A stretch of DNA of 41,855 nt from assembly GCA_020725605.1 (NCBI GenBank), contig DYER01000061.1:1-41855 (forward strand). The letters are read 5' to 3'. Positions within the stretch are counted from its first letter, which is position 1. Each line of letters starts with the position of its first letter. The DNA comes from Ammonifex sp. (lineage in GTDB: Bacteria; Bacillota; Desulfotomaculia; Desulfotomaculales; DYER01). Shown in pieces: positions 23,722-32,070 of the stretch. Position numbers and translations under genes: made by a program. The notes under the pieces are model-generated. The model had not been told where the DNA came from. It did no database searches and saw only the letters and a program-made list of their open reading frames with translations.

Positions 23722-25392
23722 CTAAACGTCGAAGTCCTCCGGCCTGATGGCCTGGGGGATGTTCTTGATTTCCTCCCACCGCGCTCCGCTCAGCCGGTAC
23801 CCGGTATTCGGGCCCCGGTAATCGTTCGGGTCGTTCACCGCGCTCAGGACCCGGAAGTCCGCGGTGATGATGGCCGAGGTCTGCAGGTAATCGCCCGACA
23901 CCCGCTGCTTGAGCATGTTGAGGACCCGCTCCGCGATGTCCTGGTACCCGTGCTTGGCCAGGGCCCGGACCACGTCCAGGCCGGTCACGCCCCGCCGCAG
24001 CATTTCCTGCGCGGCCTGCAGGTCCTCGGCCACTTTGCGGGGCGGCATCTCCTTGCTACCGTGGGCGTAGGTGGCCGCCTCCACTTCCTCGTCCTCGATG
24101 GGCGGCAGCCCCAGCTCCCGGAACACCGCCTGCAGGGCCTGGGCCGCCCGGCGGCGTACGGCCAGGATTTCCTCCTCCCGCACCGGCCGGAGACCACCGT
24201 CCACCATGAGGTCCCGCTGCAGGATCAGGTAGTCGTCGAAGTCCTCGGCGTCGAAGTTGGAGCCGGCGAACATGTTGTCGTAGTTGGGGACCGCGCTGAA
24301 CCCGGAGAAAATGAAGTCGGTGCCGGGCAGCATCTGCATCAGCATGCGCGCCGTGCGGCGGATGTCCGAATGGGAGAAGGTCTGGTCGTTGCCCGAGGCC
24401 ACCTCCAGGTCCAGCATGGTGGTGATCAGGTTCTCCGCCAGCACCGCCCTGATGCCCGAGGGCACCGCGCCCGGAATGCCGATGCAGCTGATGGACCCGT
24501 TCTGCAGCCCCTGCACCCCGGCCCCCTTGGTGATCATCACGCAACGGGTCTCCAGGTACAGCATGGATTTACCCTCGGCATAGCCCATCTGCACTTCGGA
24601 CCCCGTACCGGAGGTAAACCGCATCTTGAGGCCCCGCGAGGCGTAGGCCGAGGCCAGAAAGGCCTTGGACCAGGGGGTGTCGTCGCCGTCCACGAAGACC
24701 TGTTCGGTGCCGTAGACCGAAATGGTTTCGGCGTAGGAGGTCAGACCCCGCATCCCCAGTAACAACTCGGTCGCCTCTTCCAGGGCGCACTGGGTCAGCA
24801 CGCCGCCGCGCCCGGTCTGGGACCCCACCAGCAGGGCCAGGGCGTTGAAGGGCGCGTAGCGCACCACCCCCACGGTCGTCTCCTGCTCGTCGAAGCCCCG
24901 CACCGCGGCCTCCGCCGCATCGGCGGCGAGCAGTACCGGATTGTCGCGCAGGTTCGTCACGTGGCACTGGTTGGAGGGGGTCCTGCGCGCCCGCATCTTC
25001 TGCAGGGCCATCATCATTTCCACCACGTTGAGATGGCCCACCACTTCGACGATCTTGGCCGGCGTCATGCCGCGCGTAAGGGCCACGATCTCCTCCCGCG
25101 GCACGTTCACGTCGACCAGCATTCTGGCCAGGGTGACGCTGTCCATGGCCATCACCCTCGGTGCCACGTCCAGATCGATGGCGTAATCGGCGATGAACTG
25201 GTCGATCATGTCGAAATCTTCCCGGCGCTTCCCGTCCAGCTCCACGACCCGTCCCTGCTCGATGCGGATGCCGGGCTGGGGGTCGTTGGGGCTGTTCATG
25301 GCAATGAGGCCCACTTCGGGCCATTCCACCACAAAGCCGTCCTGGTTCACGGGTCGCGCCGCCAGTACCTCAAACCGCCTGGACCTCTTCAA
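23722..25392 (-). CDS. pduC: PduC, large catalytic subunit of B12-dependent diol dehydratase
   Basis: A 556-residue alpha subunit that converts 1,2-propanediol to propionaldehyde (or glycerol to 3-hydroxypropionaldehyde) by adenosylcobalamin radical chemistry. Active-site residues of the family are visible in order: Q and H of NQCHVTNLRD, E of RGFDEQET, E of SYAETISVYG, Q of GVQGLQNGS, D and Q of GNDQTFSHSD, and S of IFSGFSAVP. The C-terminus closely matches the Klebsiella enzyme (GDYLQTSAI, VNDPNDYRGPNTGYR). The start is TTG at 25392 behind a perfect AAAGGAGG. Sequence alone does not separate propanediol from glycerol preference. Confidence 0.97.
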   Translation of the reverse strand: MKRSRRFEVLAARPVNQDGFVVEWPEVGLIAMNSPNDPQPGIRIEQGRVVELDGKRREDFDMIDQFIADYAIDLDVAPRVMAMDSVTLARMLVDVNVPREEIVALTRGMTPAKIVEVVGHLNVVEMMMALQKMRARRTPSNQCHVTNLRDNPVLLAADAAEAAVRGFDEQETTVGVVRYAPFNALALLVGSQTGRGGVLTQCALEEATELLLGMRGLTSYAETISVYGTEQVFVDGDDTPWSKAFLASAYASRGLKMRFTSGTGSEVQMGYAEGKSMLYLETRCVMITKGAGVQGLQNGSISCIGIPGAVPSGIRAVLAENLITTMLDLEVASGNDQTFSHSDIRRTARMLMQMLPGTDFIFSGFSAVPNYDNMFAGSNFDAEDFDDYLILQRDLMVDGGLRPVREEEILAVRRRAAQALQAVFRELGLPPIEDEEVEAATYAHGSKEMPPRKVAEDLQAAQEMLRRGVTGLDVVRALAKHGYQDIAERVLNMLKQRVSGDYLQTSAIITADFRVLSAVNDPNDYRGPNTGYRLSGARWEEIKNIPQAIRPEDFDV

Positions 25393-25422
25393 AAGGCCGC
25401 ACCTCCTTTACCCGCAAGTCCC

Positions 25423-26220
25423 CTAGATGTAAGGTTTGGTAAGGGACTTGGGCTCCTCACCCAGCGCCCCGAGCAGCATCAGCCCGACCTCCCGCGCCGC
25501 GATGAGAGCCTGCCGTACTGCGCCGGAATCGCCCGTCATGAAAAGGATGGCTTCGTTGGTCATGCTCGTGCCCTTGGCCGGGCTGGCGTAACCCACGATC
25601 TCCACGTCCGCCGCCTTGACCGCCGTGTCGCAGCACATCACCCCGATGGCCGCCGGCGCCCCCACGATGAGGCCGAAGGCCTTGCCCACGGGGGCGTTGA
25701 AGGCCCTGGCGATGGCGTAACTGGCGCGGGCCGTGTACTGGAACTCCAGATGCCCCGCTTCGTTGGCGTAGACGTCGCCGAAGGTCCGCTCCAGTTCGCG
25801 GAGCGCGACCTCCACCGCCCGCCGGGCGTCGCTGACGTCTTCGGCCCCGAAGATGATGAGGCACCCGTGGCCGGCCCCGCCCTTGGTGTCGCGGGCCAGC
25901 TCGATGGCCAGGACTTCGGTGTTGGTGGCCTTGACGGCTTCGTCCGCGGCCATGATCTGCGGGCCGGCCCCGGTGCGGGCCCCCAGGATCCCCACCGCCT
26001 TGAAGCGCTTGTCCAGACCCATCTTCTCCTGCAACTCGGGATCCAGGTGGGCGATCACGATCCCGATGGTGTCGCCGATGGCGGTGCCCACGAACTCCGG
26101 CAGCGGCACCCGGCGCCCGGGGTCCGGATTGGCCGAAGGGGCCGGTGCCGCCCCGCCTTCGCCCGCCCTTAATCTCTTCACGACCTCTTCTACCACCGAA
26201 CGGATCGTCGGGTCGCTCAT
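25423..26220 (-). CDS. pduB: PduB, trimeric tandem-BMC shell protein
   Basis: A 265-residue BMC-T protein. After an N-terminal helix (PTIRSVVEEVVKRLRAG) and a Pro/Ala linker come two circularly permuted BMC domains: about 40-150 (GDTIGIVIAHLDPELQEKMG, GARTGAGPQIMAADEAVKAT) and 155-255 (GLIVGAPAAIGVMCCDTAVKAADVE, GYASPAKGTSMTNEAI). PduB trimers line the shell and may gate substrate passage; the N-terminal helix in Salmonella PduB links the shell to cargo. The ATG follows AAGGGGG. A shorter PduB' start from an internal site is possible as in other species, but I see no obvious ribosome site for it. Confidence 0.96.
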   Translation of the reverse strand: MSDPTIRSVVEEVVKRLRAGEGGAAPAPSANPDPGRRVPLPEFVGTAIGDTIGIVIAHLDPELQEKMGLDKRFKAVGILGARTGAGPQIMAADEAVKATNTEVLAIELARDTKGGAGHGCLIIFGAEDVSDARRAVEVALRELERTFGDVYANEAGHLEFQYTARASYAIARAFNAPVGKAFGLIVGAPAAIGVMCCDTAVKAADVEIVGYASPAKGTSMTNEAILFMTGDSGAVRQALIAAREVGLMLLGALGEEPKSLTKPYI

Positions 26221-26244
26221 TTACGTGACCCCCTTGGCGCGGCC

Positions 26245-26523
26245 TTACTCCAGCCGCGGCAGAATTTTCTCCACGTCGGCGTGCGGCCGCGGAATGACGT
26301 GCACGGCCACCAGTTCGCCCACCATCTTGGCCGCCGCGGCCCCGGCGTCGGTGGCCGCCTTGGTCGCACCCACGTCGCCGCGGACCATCACGGTCACCAG
26401 GCCGGCGCCGATCTTCACGTAGCCGATCAGCCGCACGTTCGCCGCCTTGACCATGGCGTCCGCGGCCTCGATGGCCCCCACCAGACCGCGTGTCTCGATC
26501 ATGCCCAGGGCATCGGTGTTCAC
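26245..26523 (-). CDS. pduA: PduA, hexameric BMC-H shell protein
   Basis: First gene of the microcompartment operon; 92 residues. It has [37 protein letters not shown] and [15 protein letters not shown] as in Salmonella PduA. The central pore loop is KIGAGL, so the pore serine of Salmonella PduA (GSG) is alanine here. The GTG start at 26523 follows GGGGGAG. The promoter region with palindromes lies just upstream, and pduB begins 24 bases downstream. Confidence 0.96.
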   Translation of the reverse strand: MNTDALGMIETRGLVGAIEAADAMVKAANVRLIGYVKIGAGLVTVMVRGDVGATKAATDAGAAAAKMVGELVAVHVIPRPHADVEKILPRLE

Positions 26524-26552
26524 ACCCTTCTCCCCCTTCCCGGATAATTGGG

Positions 26553-26573
26553 TTGTGCGAAATATTCACACAA
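26553..26573. promoter_or_regulatory. Operator-like palindrome upstream of pduA
   Basis: A near-perfect 21-bp palindrome, TTGTGTGAATATTTCGCACAA on the minus strand, 30 bp upstream of the pduA start. Its half-site TTGTGYGA recurs on the minus strand at 26664-26671 (TTGTGCGA) and partly at 26679-26686 (GGTGCGAA). It overlaps a possible -35 (TTGTGT) that stands 18 bases before AATTAT. The AraC-type regulator encoded just upstream is the natural candidate to bind here. Confidence 0.5.
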
Positions 26574-26699
26574 GGCGCCCCTTCCACCTCTGAATTCGAT
26601 TGACCTGATCTAGCACCGATCGGTGGGGGCGGTGCGTGATGACCCGCGGTTGGGAGGGAGTAGTCGCACAATTTTGACTTCGCACCCTGCGCTTTCGTC

Positions 26700-26734
26700 C
26701 TAACAAAGCAAGAAGGCCGGGCGAATGCCCGACC
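26700..26734 (-). terminator. Terminator after the response-regulator gene
   Basis: GGCCGGGC (26715-26722) pairs with GCCCGACC (26727-26734), one G-T pair, around a 4-base loop. On the minus strand TTCTTGCTTTGTT follows. It separates the regulator genes from the pdu promoter region. Confidence 0.7.
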
Positions 26735-26761
26735 CAAGCGAAAAACCTCAAATAGCAGCGG

Positions 26762-28405
26762 TCACGGCACAGGGGGTCTGCCCCTGTTCAGGCGGTACTC
26801 GGTAGGGCTTATACCCTCCTTTTTCTTAAAAATCCGGCTGAAATAGTTGGCGTCGGGATATCCTACCTCCCTGGCTATGGCGCCCACCGGCAGGTCCGAG
26901 CCCAACAGCAGTTCCTTGGCCTTTTCTATGCGCACCATGGTCAGGTAGTCGACGAAGGTCATGCCCATCTCACGGCGGAAGACCCGGCTGAAATACTGGG
27001 GATTCAGGTAAATGACCCGTGCTACGTCCGTCAGCGAAACTTCCTGGCGATAGTTCTTCTTAATGTAATCGACGGCCTTGGCCACCGCCGTGGAATTAAC
27101 CCGGGACTGACCGTCGAGGACGTGATGGACGTAACTGTCGATAACTTCCTCGACCCACCGGTTGAGCTCGCCCACGGTCCTGCAGCGCAACAACTTCTTC
27201 AGGTACCTGAATTTCTCACGCACGAGGTCCCGGCAGTAGACCTGCGTGGCGGCCACGTTTCTCGAAAGCAGGGTCAATAACTCGATGAGCTGCACCTTGG
27301 CCACTTCGCAGGAACCGTTACTTGCCGGCCCGAGCATCACGGTGATCAGTTCCCGGGCCGCCCCCAGGGCCGCCTCTCTGTTGCCCGCCCGGACGCTTTC
27401 CACGATCAGCCGCTCTGTTTCCAGGGGATAGCTCTGATCACCCATGCGCAGGGCTGCGAGCTGGTCCCAATGCACCACGCGATTGGGGCCCAGAAAGAAG
27501 CTTCCCAGTTGTTGGGCCTCGGAAGCCTCCTGGTAGGAACGGTGTAGCTGCGTGGGACCGTAGGAGCGGCCTATGCCGATGGTCACGGTGACCTCGGTAC
27601 GTTCCTCCACGGCCTGCCTTGCCGTCTCGGCCAGCTGCATGACACGGTTACGGGCTTCTTCCCCACCTTCCCCCTCGGGAAGGGCGCAGAGAATGACCAT
27701 CTCATCCCCGCCGAAGGGGAGCACCAGGGCCGAGGCCGCCTCCGCGGCGGACGTGACGGACCTTATGACCTGGTACACCCGATTCTTGAGCAGCTGCTTT
27801 TCCACCTCCGGTTTTTCCCAGGTGGCCTCCCCGAACCCGTCGATGTCCGCCACCATGGCCACCGAAGGGAGGCCGCGGACGCCGAGGAATTCGGCGCGGG
27901 CCCGAATTTCGCCCTCGTCCGGGCAGTGTCCCGAAAGCAGGTCGTAACCCAGGCTCATCTGGATGTAGGGCATGGCCTCTATCAACTGGTGGCGCAGCTT
28001 TTCCTCTTCCTGCCTCTTGATCTTCGTCCCGGTGATTTCGGCCACGAGCCTTTCGACCACCGGTGCCAGGTCACCCGGCAGGTAGGGCTTCAGGATGTAG
28101 TCCGAGGCGCCGAGTTTGAGGGCTTCCTGGGCGTAGTCGAACTCGCCGTAAGCCGTAATTATAATTACCTTCGCGTCCGGGCACAGTTCCTTGAGGCGCT
28201 TGGTGGTCTCGAGGCCGCTGGGCCCCGGCATCTTGATGTCCATGAACACCAGGTCCGGATGGCACCTGCCGGCCAGCTCCAGGGCCTCCAGGCCGTTCCG
28301 CGCCTCTCCCACGACTTCGAGCGGCAGGCCCATGCGTTTCAGGATTCTTGCCAGTGCCGCGCGTTCCAGGACTTCATCGTCCACCAGCAGGGCCTTCACC
28401 ATCAT
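26762..28405 (-). CDS. AraC-type response regulator of the microcompartment operon
   Basis: A 547-residue regulator. The N-terminal receiver domain (1 to about 125) has VDDE and the phosphorylated Asp at D56 (DLVFMDIKMPG), with K in ILKPY. The middle region (about 170-330) resembles a degenerate GGDEF domain (FGGDEMVILCALP). The C-terminal 100 residues are two AraC helix-turn-helix units: SLTDVARVIYLNPQYFSRVF and AIAREVGYPDANYFSRIFKK. ATG codons at 28405 and 28402 both follow AGGAAAAGG. It overlaps the kinase gene by 32 bases, so they form a pair. By position it likely activates pduA onward, replacing the single-component PocR/PduR of enteric bacteria. Confidence 0.92.
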   Translation of the reverse strand: MMVKALLVDDEVLERAALARILKRMGLPLEVVGEARNGLEALELAGRCHPDLVFMDIKMPGPSGLETTKRLKELCPDAKVIIITAYGEFDYAQEALKLGASDYILKPYLPGDLAPVVERLVAEITGTKIKRQEEEKLRHQLIEAMPYIQMSLGYDLLSGHCPDEGEIRARAEFLGVRGLPSVAMVADIDGFGEATWEKPEVEKQLLKNRVYQVIRSVTSAAEAASALVLPFGGDEMVILCALPEGEGGEEARNRVMQLAETARQAVEERTEVTVTIGIGRSYGPTQLHRSYQEASEAQQLGSFFLGPNRVVHWDQLAALRMGDQSYPLETERLIVESVRAGNREAALGAARELITVMLGPASNGSCEVAKVQLIELLTLLSRNVAATQVYCRDLVREKFRYLKKLLRCRTVGELNRWVEEVIDSYVHHVLDGQSRVNSTAVAKAVDYIKKNYRQEVSLTDVARVIYLNPQYFSRVFRREMGMTFVDYLTMVRIEKAKELLLGSDLPVGAIAREVGYPDANYFSRIFKKKEGISPTEYRLNRGRPPVP

Positions 28406-29630
28406 GCGCCTTTTCCTCCCCGTACCGCAGCGGAACCCGCACCCGGACCGTGGTGCCCTGACCTTCACGGCTCTCAAGGGTGAGCCCGTATTGCGGGCCG
28501 AACTGGTGCTGCAATCTCTTGTGCACGTTCGCAATCCCGATGCCGGTGGTGTGCCCTTTTCCGGAAACCGTACCGTCCATGGTCAGGACCTCCCGCAACC
28601 GTTCCTCGCTCATCCCCAGACCGGTGTCCGCGACCTCGATCACCACGTCCTCGCCTTCCCGACGTCCCCGAATGGCCACGTGGCCGCTATCGATTTTGGG
28701 CTCGATGCCGTGCACGATGGCGTTTTCTACCAGGGGTTGCAACATCATGAGGGGGACGTGGACCTCCGTGAGTTCCTCGGGAATGTCGATGGAAAAGGTG
28801 ATGTGGTCCCCGAAGCGCGTCTTCTGGATGAAGAGGTAATCCCGGATACTGCCTATCTCCTCCCGCAACGGCACCATCTGGTTGATCCTGCGCAGGTTGT
28901 ACCGCAGGAGTTTCGCCAGCGAATATACGATCTCCTGGGTCAGCTCGGCGTTTTCCAGAAAGGCCTGCTTGATCACGGCGTTGAGGGTGTTGAACAGAAA
29001 GTGGGGATTCACCTGAGATTGCAGGGCCTTCAATTCCAGGGTCTTAAGGGTCTTTTCCAGTTCCGCCCTGATCTTCATTTCGGTCATCAGTTTTTGCTGC
29101 GTTAGCTTGGCTACGCCCACGCTCACGATGTAGTTGGCCATAATGTGCAGGAGTTCCGCCGACGCCTTGACGCGGTCCTCCCGCACCACCTCTATTTCCC
29201 GGAAGGCGTCCAGGAGGACCTCCACGTCGAGCCCCAGGTCACCGGCGCGTCGCCGCACCATGCCATAATATTCAGAATCCGGTGGTTTCAATAAAACCTG
29301 TCCACATAGCACGGAGCCCAAATAGACGCCGTCCACGATTACCGGCGCCGCCAGATCGATGAGGCCCGCATGGCAATAGTGGATGTAGGGCTTCCTTAGT
29401 CTGGCGGCCTCGCGTCCCGCCTTGCCGTCCGATTCGAAGCACCTCCTCACACCTTCACTGCTGGAGCGGATCATGCGGCAAAAGCGCGAAAAGTTGCTGG
29501 GTTTCGTTATGGCCTGGCCCTCGCTGTCGGCTATGATGGCCGCCAGGCCCGTGGCCTCGGCAAACTTGTCCTGCACCTCCTGCAGGACCGGGATGTCCAC
29601 GATGTTCCTCAGGTCCAGGCTTTCGTTCAC
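28374..29630 (-). CDS. PocR-domain sensor histidine kinase
   Basis: A 418-residue cytoplasmic kinase with no membrane segment. The N-terminal PocR ligand-sensing domain (about 1-170) shows the cysteines C51, C64 and C86 (FCRMIRSSSEGVRRCFESD and HYCHAGLIDLAAPV). In Salmonella PocR this domain senses 1,2-propanediol. A coiled-coil linker leads to a LytS-type kinase core: phospho-acceptor H210 in QVNPHFLFNTLN, N-box ENAIVHG and G-box DTGLGM. The chosen GTG at 29630 has CCGGAGG upstream; the frame is open to 29690. Its partner is the AraC-type regulator it overlaps, and rpoN precedes it by 82 bases. Confidence 0.92.
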   Translation of the reverse strand: MNESLDLRNIVDIPVLQEVQDKFAEATGLAAIIADSEGQAITKPSNFSRFCRMIRSSSEGVRRCFESDGKAGREAARLRKPYIHYCHAGLIDLAAPVIVDGVYLGSVLCGQVLLKPPDSEYYGMVRRRAGDLGLDVEVLLDAFREIEVVREDRVKASAELLHIMANYIVSVGVAKLTQQKLMTEMKIRAELEKTLKTLELKALQSQVNPHFLFNTLNAVIKQAFLENAELTQEIVYSLAKLLRYNLRRINQMVPLREEIGSIRDYLFIQKTRFGDHITFSIDIPEELTEVHVPLMMLQPLVENAIVHGIEPKIDSGHVAIRGRREGEDVVIEVADTGLGMSEERLREVLTMDGTVSGKGHTTGIGIANVHKRLQHQFGPQYGLTLESREGQGTTVRVRVPLRYGEEKAHDGEGPAGGR

Positions 29631-29712
29631 GGGGCCCGAGCCTCCGGTTGACGGTCCGCCGCCAGCCTTCCGCGGGCAAGGGCCCGCCACCGGGCTGCGG
29701 CCGGCCGTTATG

Positions 29713-31083
29713 TCAATACCGCCTGCGCTGTGATACCGAGGGAATGCCGAGTTCCTGCCGGTACTTGGCCACGGTGCGGCGGCTGATCTTGAGGCCGCGC
29801 GAGGCGAAAAAGTCCGCGATCTGGCGGTCGCTCAAGGGGGCGCGGGTATCTTCCTGGGTGACGAGTTCCTGGAGGAGCTTCTTGATGCTTTCGGCGGAAG
29901 TCACGGAACCGTCGGAACAGTTGAGGCCGGAAGAGAAGAAGTACTTCATCTCGAAAATGCCGCGCGGCGTCTGCATGTACTTGTTGGCCGTGGCGCGGCT
30001 GACCGTGGACTCGTGCAGGCCCACGATTTCCGCCACCTGGCGCAAATTCAGGGGCTTGAGGTACTTGGGTCCGTGGTCCAGGAAGTCGCGCTGGAGATCC
30101 ACCAGACACCGGGCCACCTTGTAGAGGGTGAGACGCCGCTGTTCGATGCTGCGGATGAGCCACGTGGCGGCGGCCAGCCTGCTTTCGACGAAGCGGCGCG
30201 CCTCGGAATCGCCGGCCTTGCCCTGGAGCAGGACGGCCCGGTAGGCGTTGTTTATCGTCAGGCGGGGCACCATTACGTCGTTGACCAGTACCACGTACTC
30301 CCCCGCCACCTTCTCCACCACCACGTCGGGCACGATGTAGCGCACCTGCTGGGCACCGGCAAAGTTGCGGCCCGGCTTCGGGTCCAGGGCGCGCAGCCGG
30401 TCCGCGGCCCGCTGCACCTCCTGTACCGGCAGGTTCATCAGCTGAGCCACGCGGTTCAACCGGCCCAGACCCACGTCCTGAAGGTGGTCGTTGATCAGCC
30501 TGATGAGAGTACCGTCCTCAATGCCCAGGTGCTCCACCTGCAGCAGCAGGCACTCCTGGAGGTCGCGCGCCCCGACCCCCGGAGGGTCCAGGGATTGCAC
30601 CACCCGCAGGGCCGCCTCCACCTCGGCGACCGGAACCTTAAGCTGTGCCGCTACTTCTTCCACGCCCACCTGGAGGTAGCCGTTCTCGTCGATGTTGCCG
30701 GTCAGATATTCCGCTATCTCGCGAATGCGTCCGGAACAGGGGTGCAATGCCAGCTGGAAGAGGAGGTGCTCCGCCAGGGAGGGGGGGGTGGACCAGAACT
30801 GGTCACGGCGCGTTTCCCGCTCCTCGTTCCTCGCGGGCAGGCCCAGGTCGCTGCTGTCCTGAAAGTATTCCACCCAGTCGTAGTCGGGGCCGTCCTGATC
30901 CTCGGCCGCCTGCCCGTCGCCGTCCTCCCGAACTTCCAGGAGCGGATTCTCCTGGAGCTGCTCCTCGACGTAGGCCGCCAGTTCCGTGGTGGGCAGCTGC
31001 AACACCGTGATGGCCTGGCGCAGTTCGGGAGTGATGATCAGTTTTTGGGCCTGCTCCAGATTGAGGCCGTACCCGGTCTGCAT
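29713..31083 (-). CDS. rpoN: RNA polymerase sigma-54 factor
   Basis: A 456-residue sigma-54. Region I begins YGLNLEQAQKLIITPELRQAI, which binds the core enzyme and activators. A short acidic region II (EDGDGQAAEDQDGPDYDW) follows, then the core-binding domain and the DNA-binding region with the helix-turn-helix and RpoN box SRRTVAKYRQELGIP. The frame is open to 31101, but ATG 31083 has GGAGG at correct spacing and the usual family start. Sigma-54 serves the activator at 3777-5543 and the promoter at 3662-3677. It may share a transcript with the kinase-regulator pair downstream. Confidence 0.97.
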   Translation of the reverse strand: MQTGYGLNLEQAQKLIITPELRQAITVLQLPTTELAAYVEEQLQENPLLEVREDGDGQAAEDQDGPDYDWVEYFQDSSDLGLPARNEERETRRDQFWSTPPSLAEHLLFQLALHPCSGRIREIAEYLTGNIDENGYLQVGVEEVAAQLKVPVAEVEAALRVVQSLDPPGVGARDLQECLLLQVEHLGIEDGTLIRLINDHLQDVGLGRLNRVAQLMNLPVQEVQRAADRLRALDPKPGRNFAGAQQVRYIVPDVVVEKVAGEYVVLVNDVMVPRLTINNAYRAVLLQGKAGDSEARRFVESRLAAATWLIRSIEQRRLTLYKVARCLVDLQRDFLDHGPKYLKPLNLRQVAEIVGLHESTVSRATANKYMQTPRGIFEMKYFFSSGLNCSDGSVTSAESIKKLLQELVTQEDTRAPLSDRQIADFFASRGLKISRRTVAKYRQELGIPSVSQRRRY

Positions 31084-31137
31084 GGCGTCCATCCTCCGCA
31101 CCGGCGCAGTGTTTTGTCAATTAGCCATCTTTAAACT

Positions 31138-31146
31138 ATTATAACA
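31138..31146 (-). promoter_or_regulatory. Extended -10 promoter for rpoN
   Basis: TGTTATAAT on the minus strand is a perfect extended -10 (TG-N-TATAAT) in the AT-rich 80-base gap between rapZ and rpoN, about 50 bases before the rpoN start. No good -35 lies at the right distance, which extended -10 promoters can do without. Confidence 0.6.
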
Positions 31147-31163
31147 TCAAAGCACCTCCGGGG

Positions 31164-32051
31164 CTACCCCGCCGGGTGCCGCACGCACTTCTCCAGGTCC
31201 CTGTGGCGCACCACCACGCGGTGTCCCTTCTCTTTGAGCAAGCGTCCCAGATGGTTGGCAAGGGTGACGGACCGGTGCATCCCGCCCGTGCACCCGATGG
31301 CCAGCATCAGGGTGGTCTTGCCTTCCTTAATGTAGTAGGGAATGAGAAACTCCAGCAGGGAGGCAAAACGCCCGATGAACTCGGCCGTCACGGGCCAGCG
31401 CATCACGAATTCCTGCACCTCGGGGTCGTTGCCGGTAAGGGGGCGCAGGGCCGGCACATAGTGGGGATTGGGCAGGAACCTGACGTCCATGATCAGGTCT
31501 GCGTCCATGGGCAGTCCGTATTTGTAGCCGAAGGACACCACGGCGATGGTGAGCCGGGGTTCGTCGGCCGCCTCGCCGTACAGATGGGCGATTTCCTCCT
31601 TGAGCTGGCGTACGGTCAGGCTGGAGGTGTCGATGATTTTGTGGGCCCGCCCGCGCAGCTCCTGCAGCTTGCTACGTTCTTCCCTGATGCCTTCCAGCAC
31701 CTCGCCGTGGGGCCGCAGGGGATGCCGGCGGCGCGATTCCTTGAAACGGCGCACCAGGGTTTCGTCAGAGGCCTCCAGAAAGAGGATCTCGTAGGGCAAC
31801 CCCAGTTCGTCCAGTTCGGCCAGCCCCTCGTGGACCTTTTCGAAAAACTCGCCCCCGCGGATGTCCACCACCAGGGCCACCCTGCTGACCCTTCCGCCGG
31901 ACTGGAGGCACAGTTCCGCGAACTTGGGGATGAGCGTGGGCGGCAGATTGTCCACGCAAAAAAAACCTATGTCCTCCAGGCAGTGAATGGCCTCGGTCTT
32001 GCCGGCCCCGGACAGGCCGCTGACGATTACGAACCTGGCAGGTCTTATCAC
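31164..32051 (-). CDS. rapZ: RapZ/YvcJ nucleotide-binding protein (RNase adapter family)
   Basis: A 295-residue protein of the RapZ/YvcJ family. Walker A is [10 protein letters not shown] (13-22), the Walker B-like segment is [13 protein letters not shown], and the C-terminal domain has [24 protein letters not shown] and [11 protein letters not shown], which binds amino-sugar phosphate in E. coli RapZ. The family binds nucleotides; in Gram-positive bacteria its role is less settled. The start is GTG at 32051 with a weak ribosome site. It is next to rpoN as in many Proteobacteria, whereas many Bacillota keep it with yvcK and whiA, which are not seen here. Confidence 0.95.
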   Translation of the reverse strand: MIRPARFVIVSGLSGAGKTEAIHCLEDIGFFCVDNLPPTLIPKFAELCLQSGGRVSRVALVVDIRGGEFFEKVHEGLAELDELGLPYEILFLEASDETLVRRFKESRRRHPLRPHGEVLEGIREERSKLQELRGRAHKIIDTSSLTVRQLKEEIAHLYGEAADEPRLTIAVVSFGYKYGLPMDADLIMDVRFLPNPHYVPALRPLTGNDPEVQEFVMRWPVTAEFIGRFASLLEFLIPYYIKEGKTTLMLAIGCTGGMHRSVTLANHLGRLLKEKGHRVVVRHRDLEKCVRHPAG

Positions 32052-32070
32052 AGGAGCAAAACCGCCCCCC

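Noticed and set aside
26524-26761. Cobalamin riboswitch or sigma-54 promoter upstream of pduA
   Set aside because: I found neither a B12-box-like sequence nor GG-N10-GC with the right context on the minus strand.
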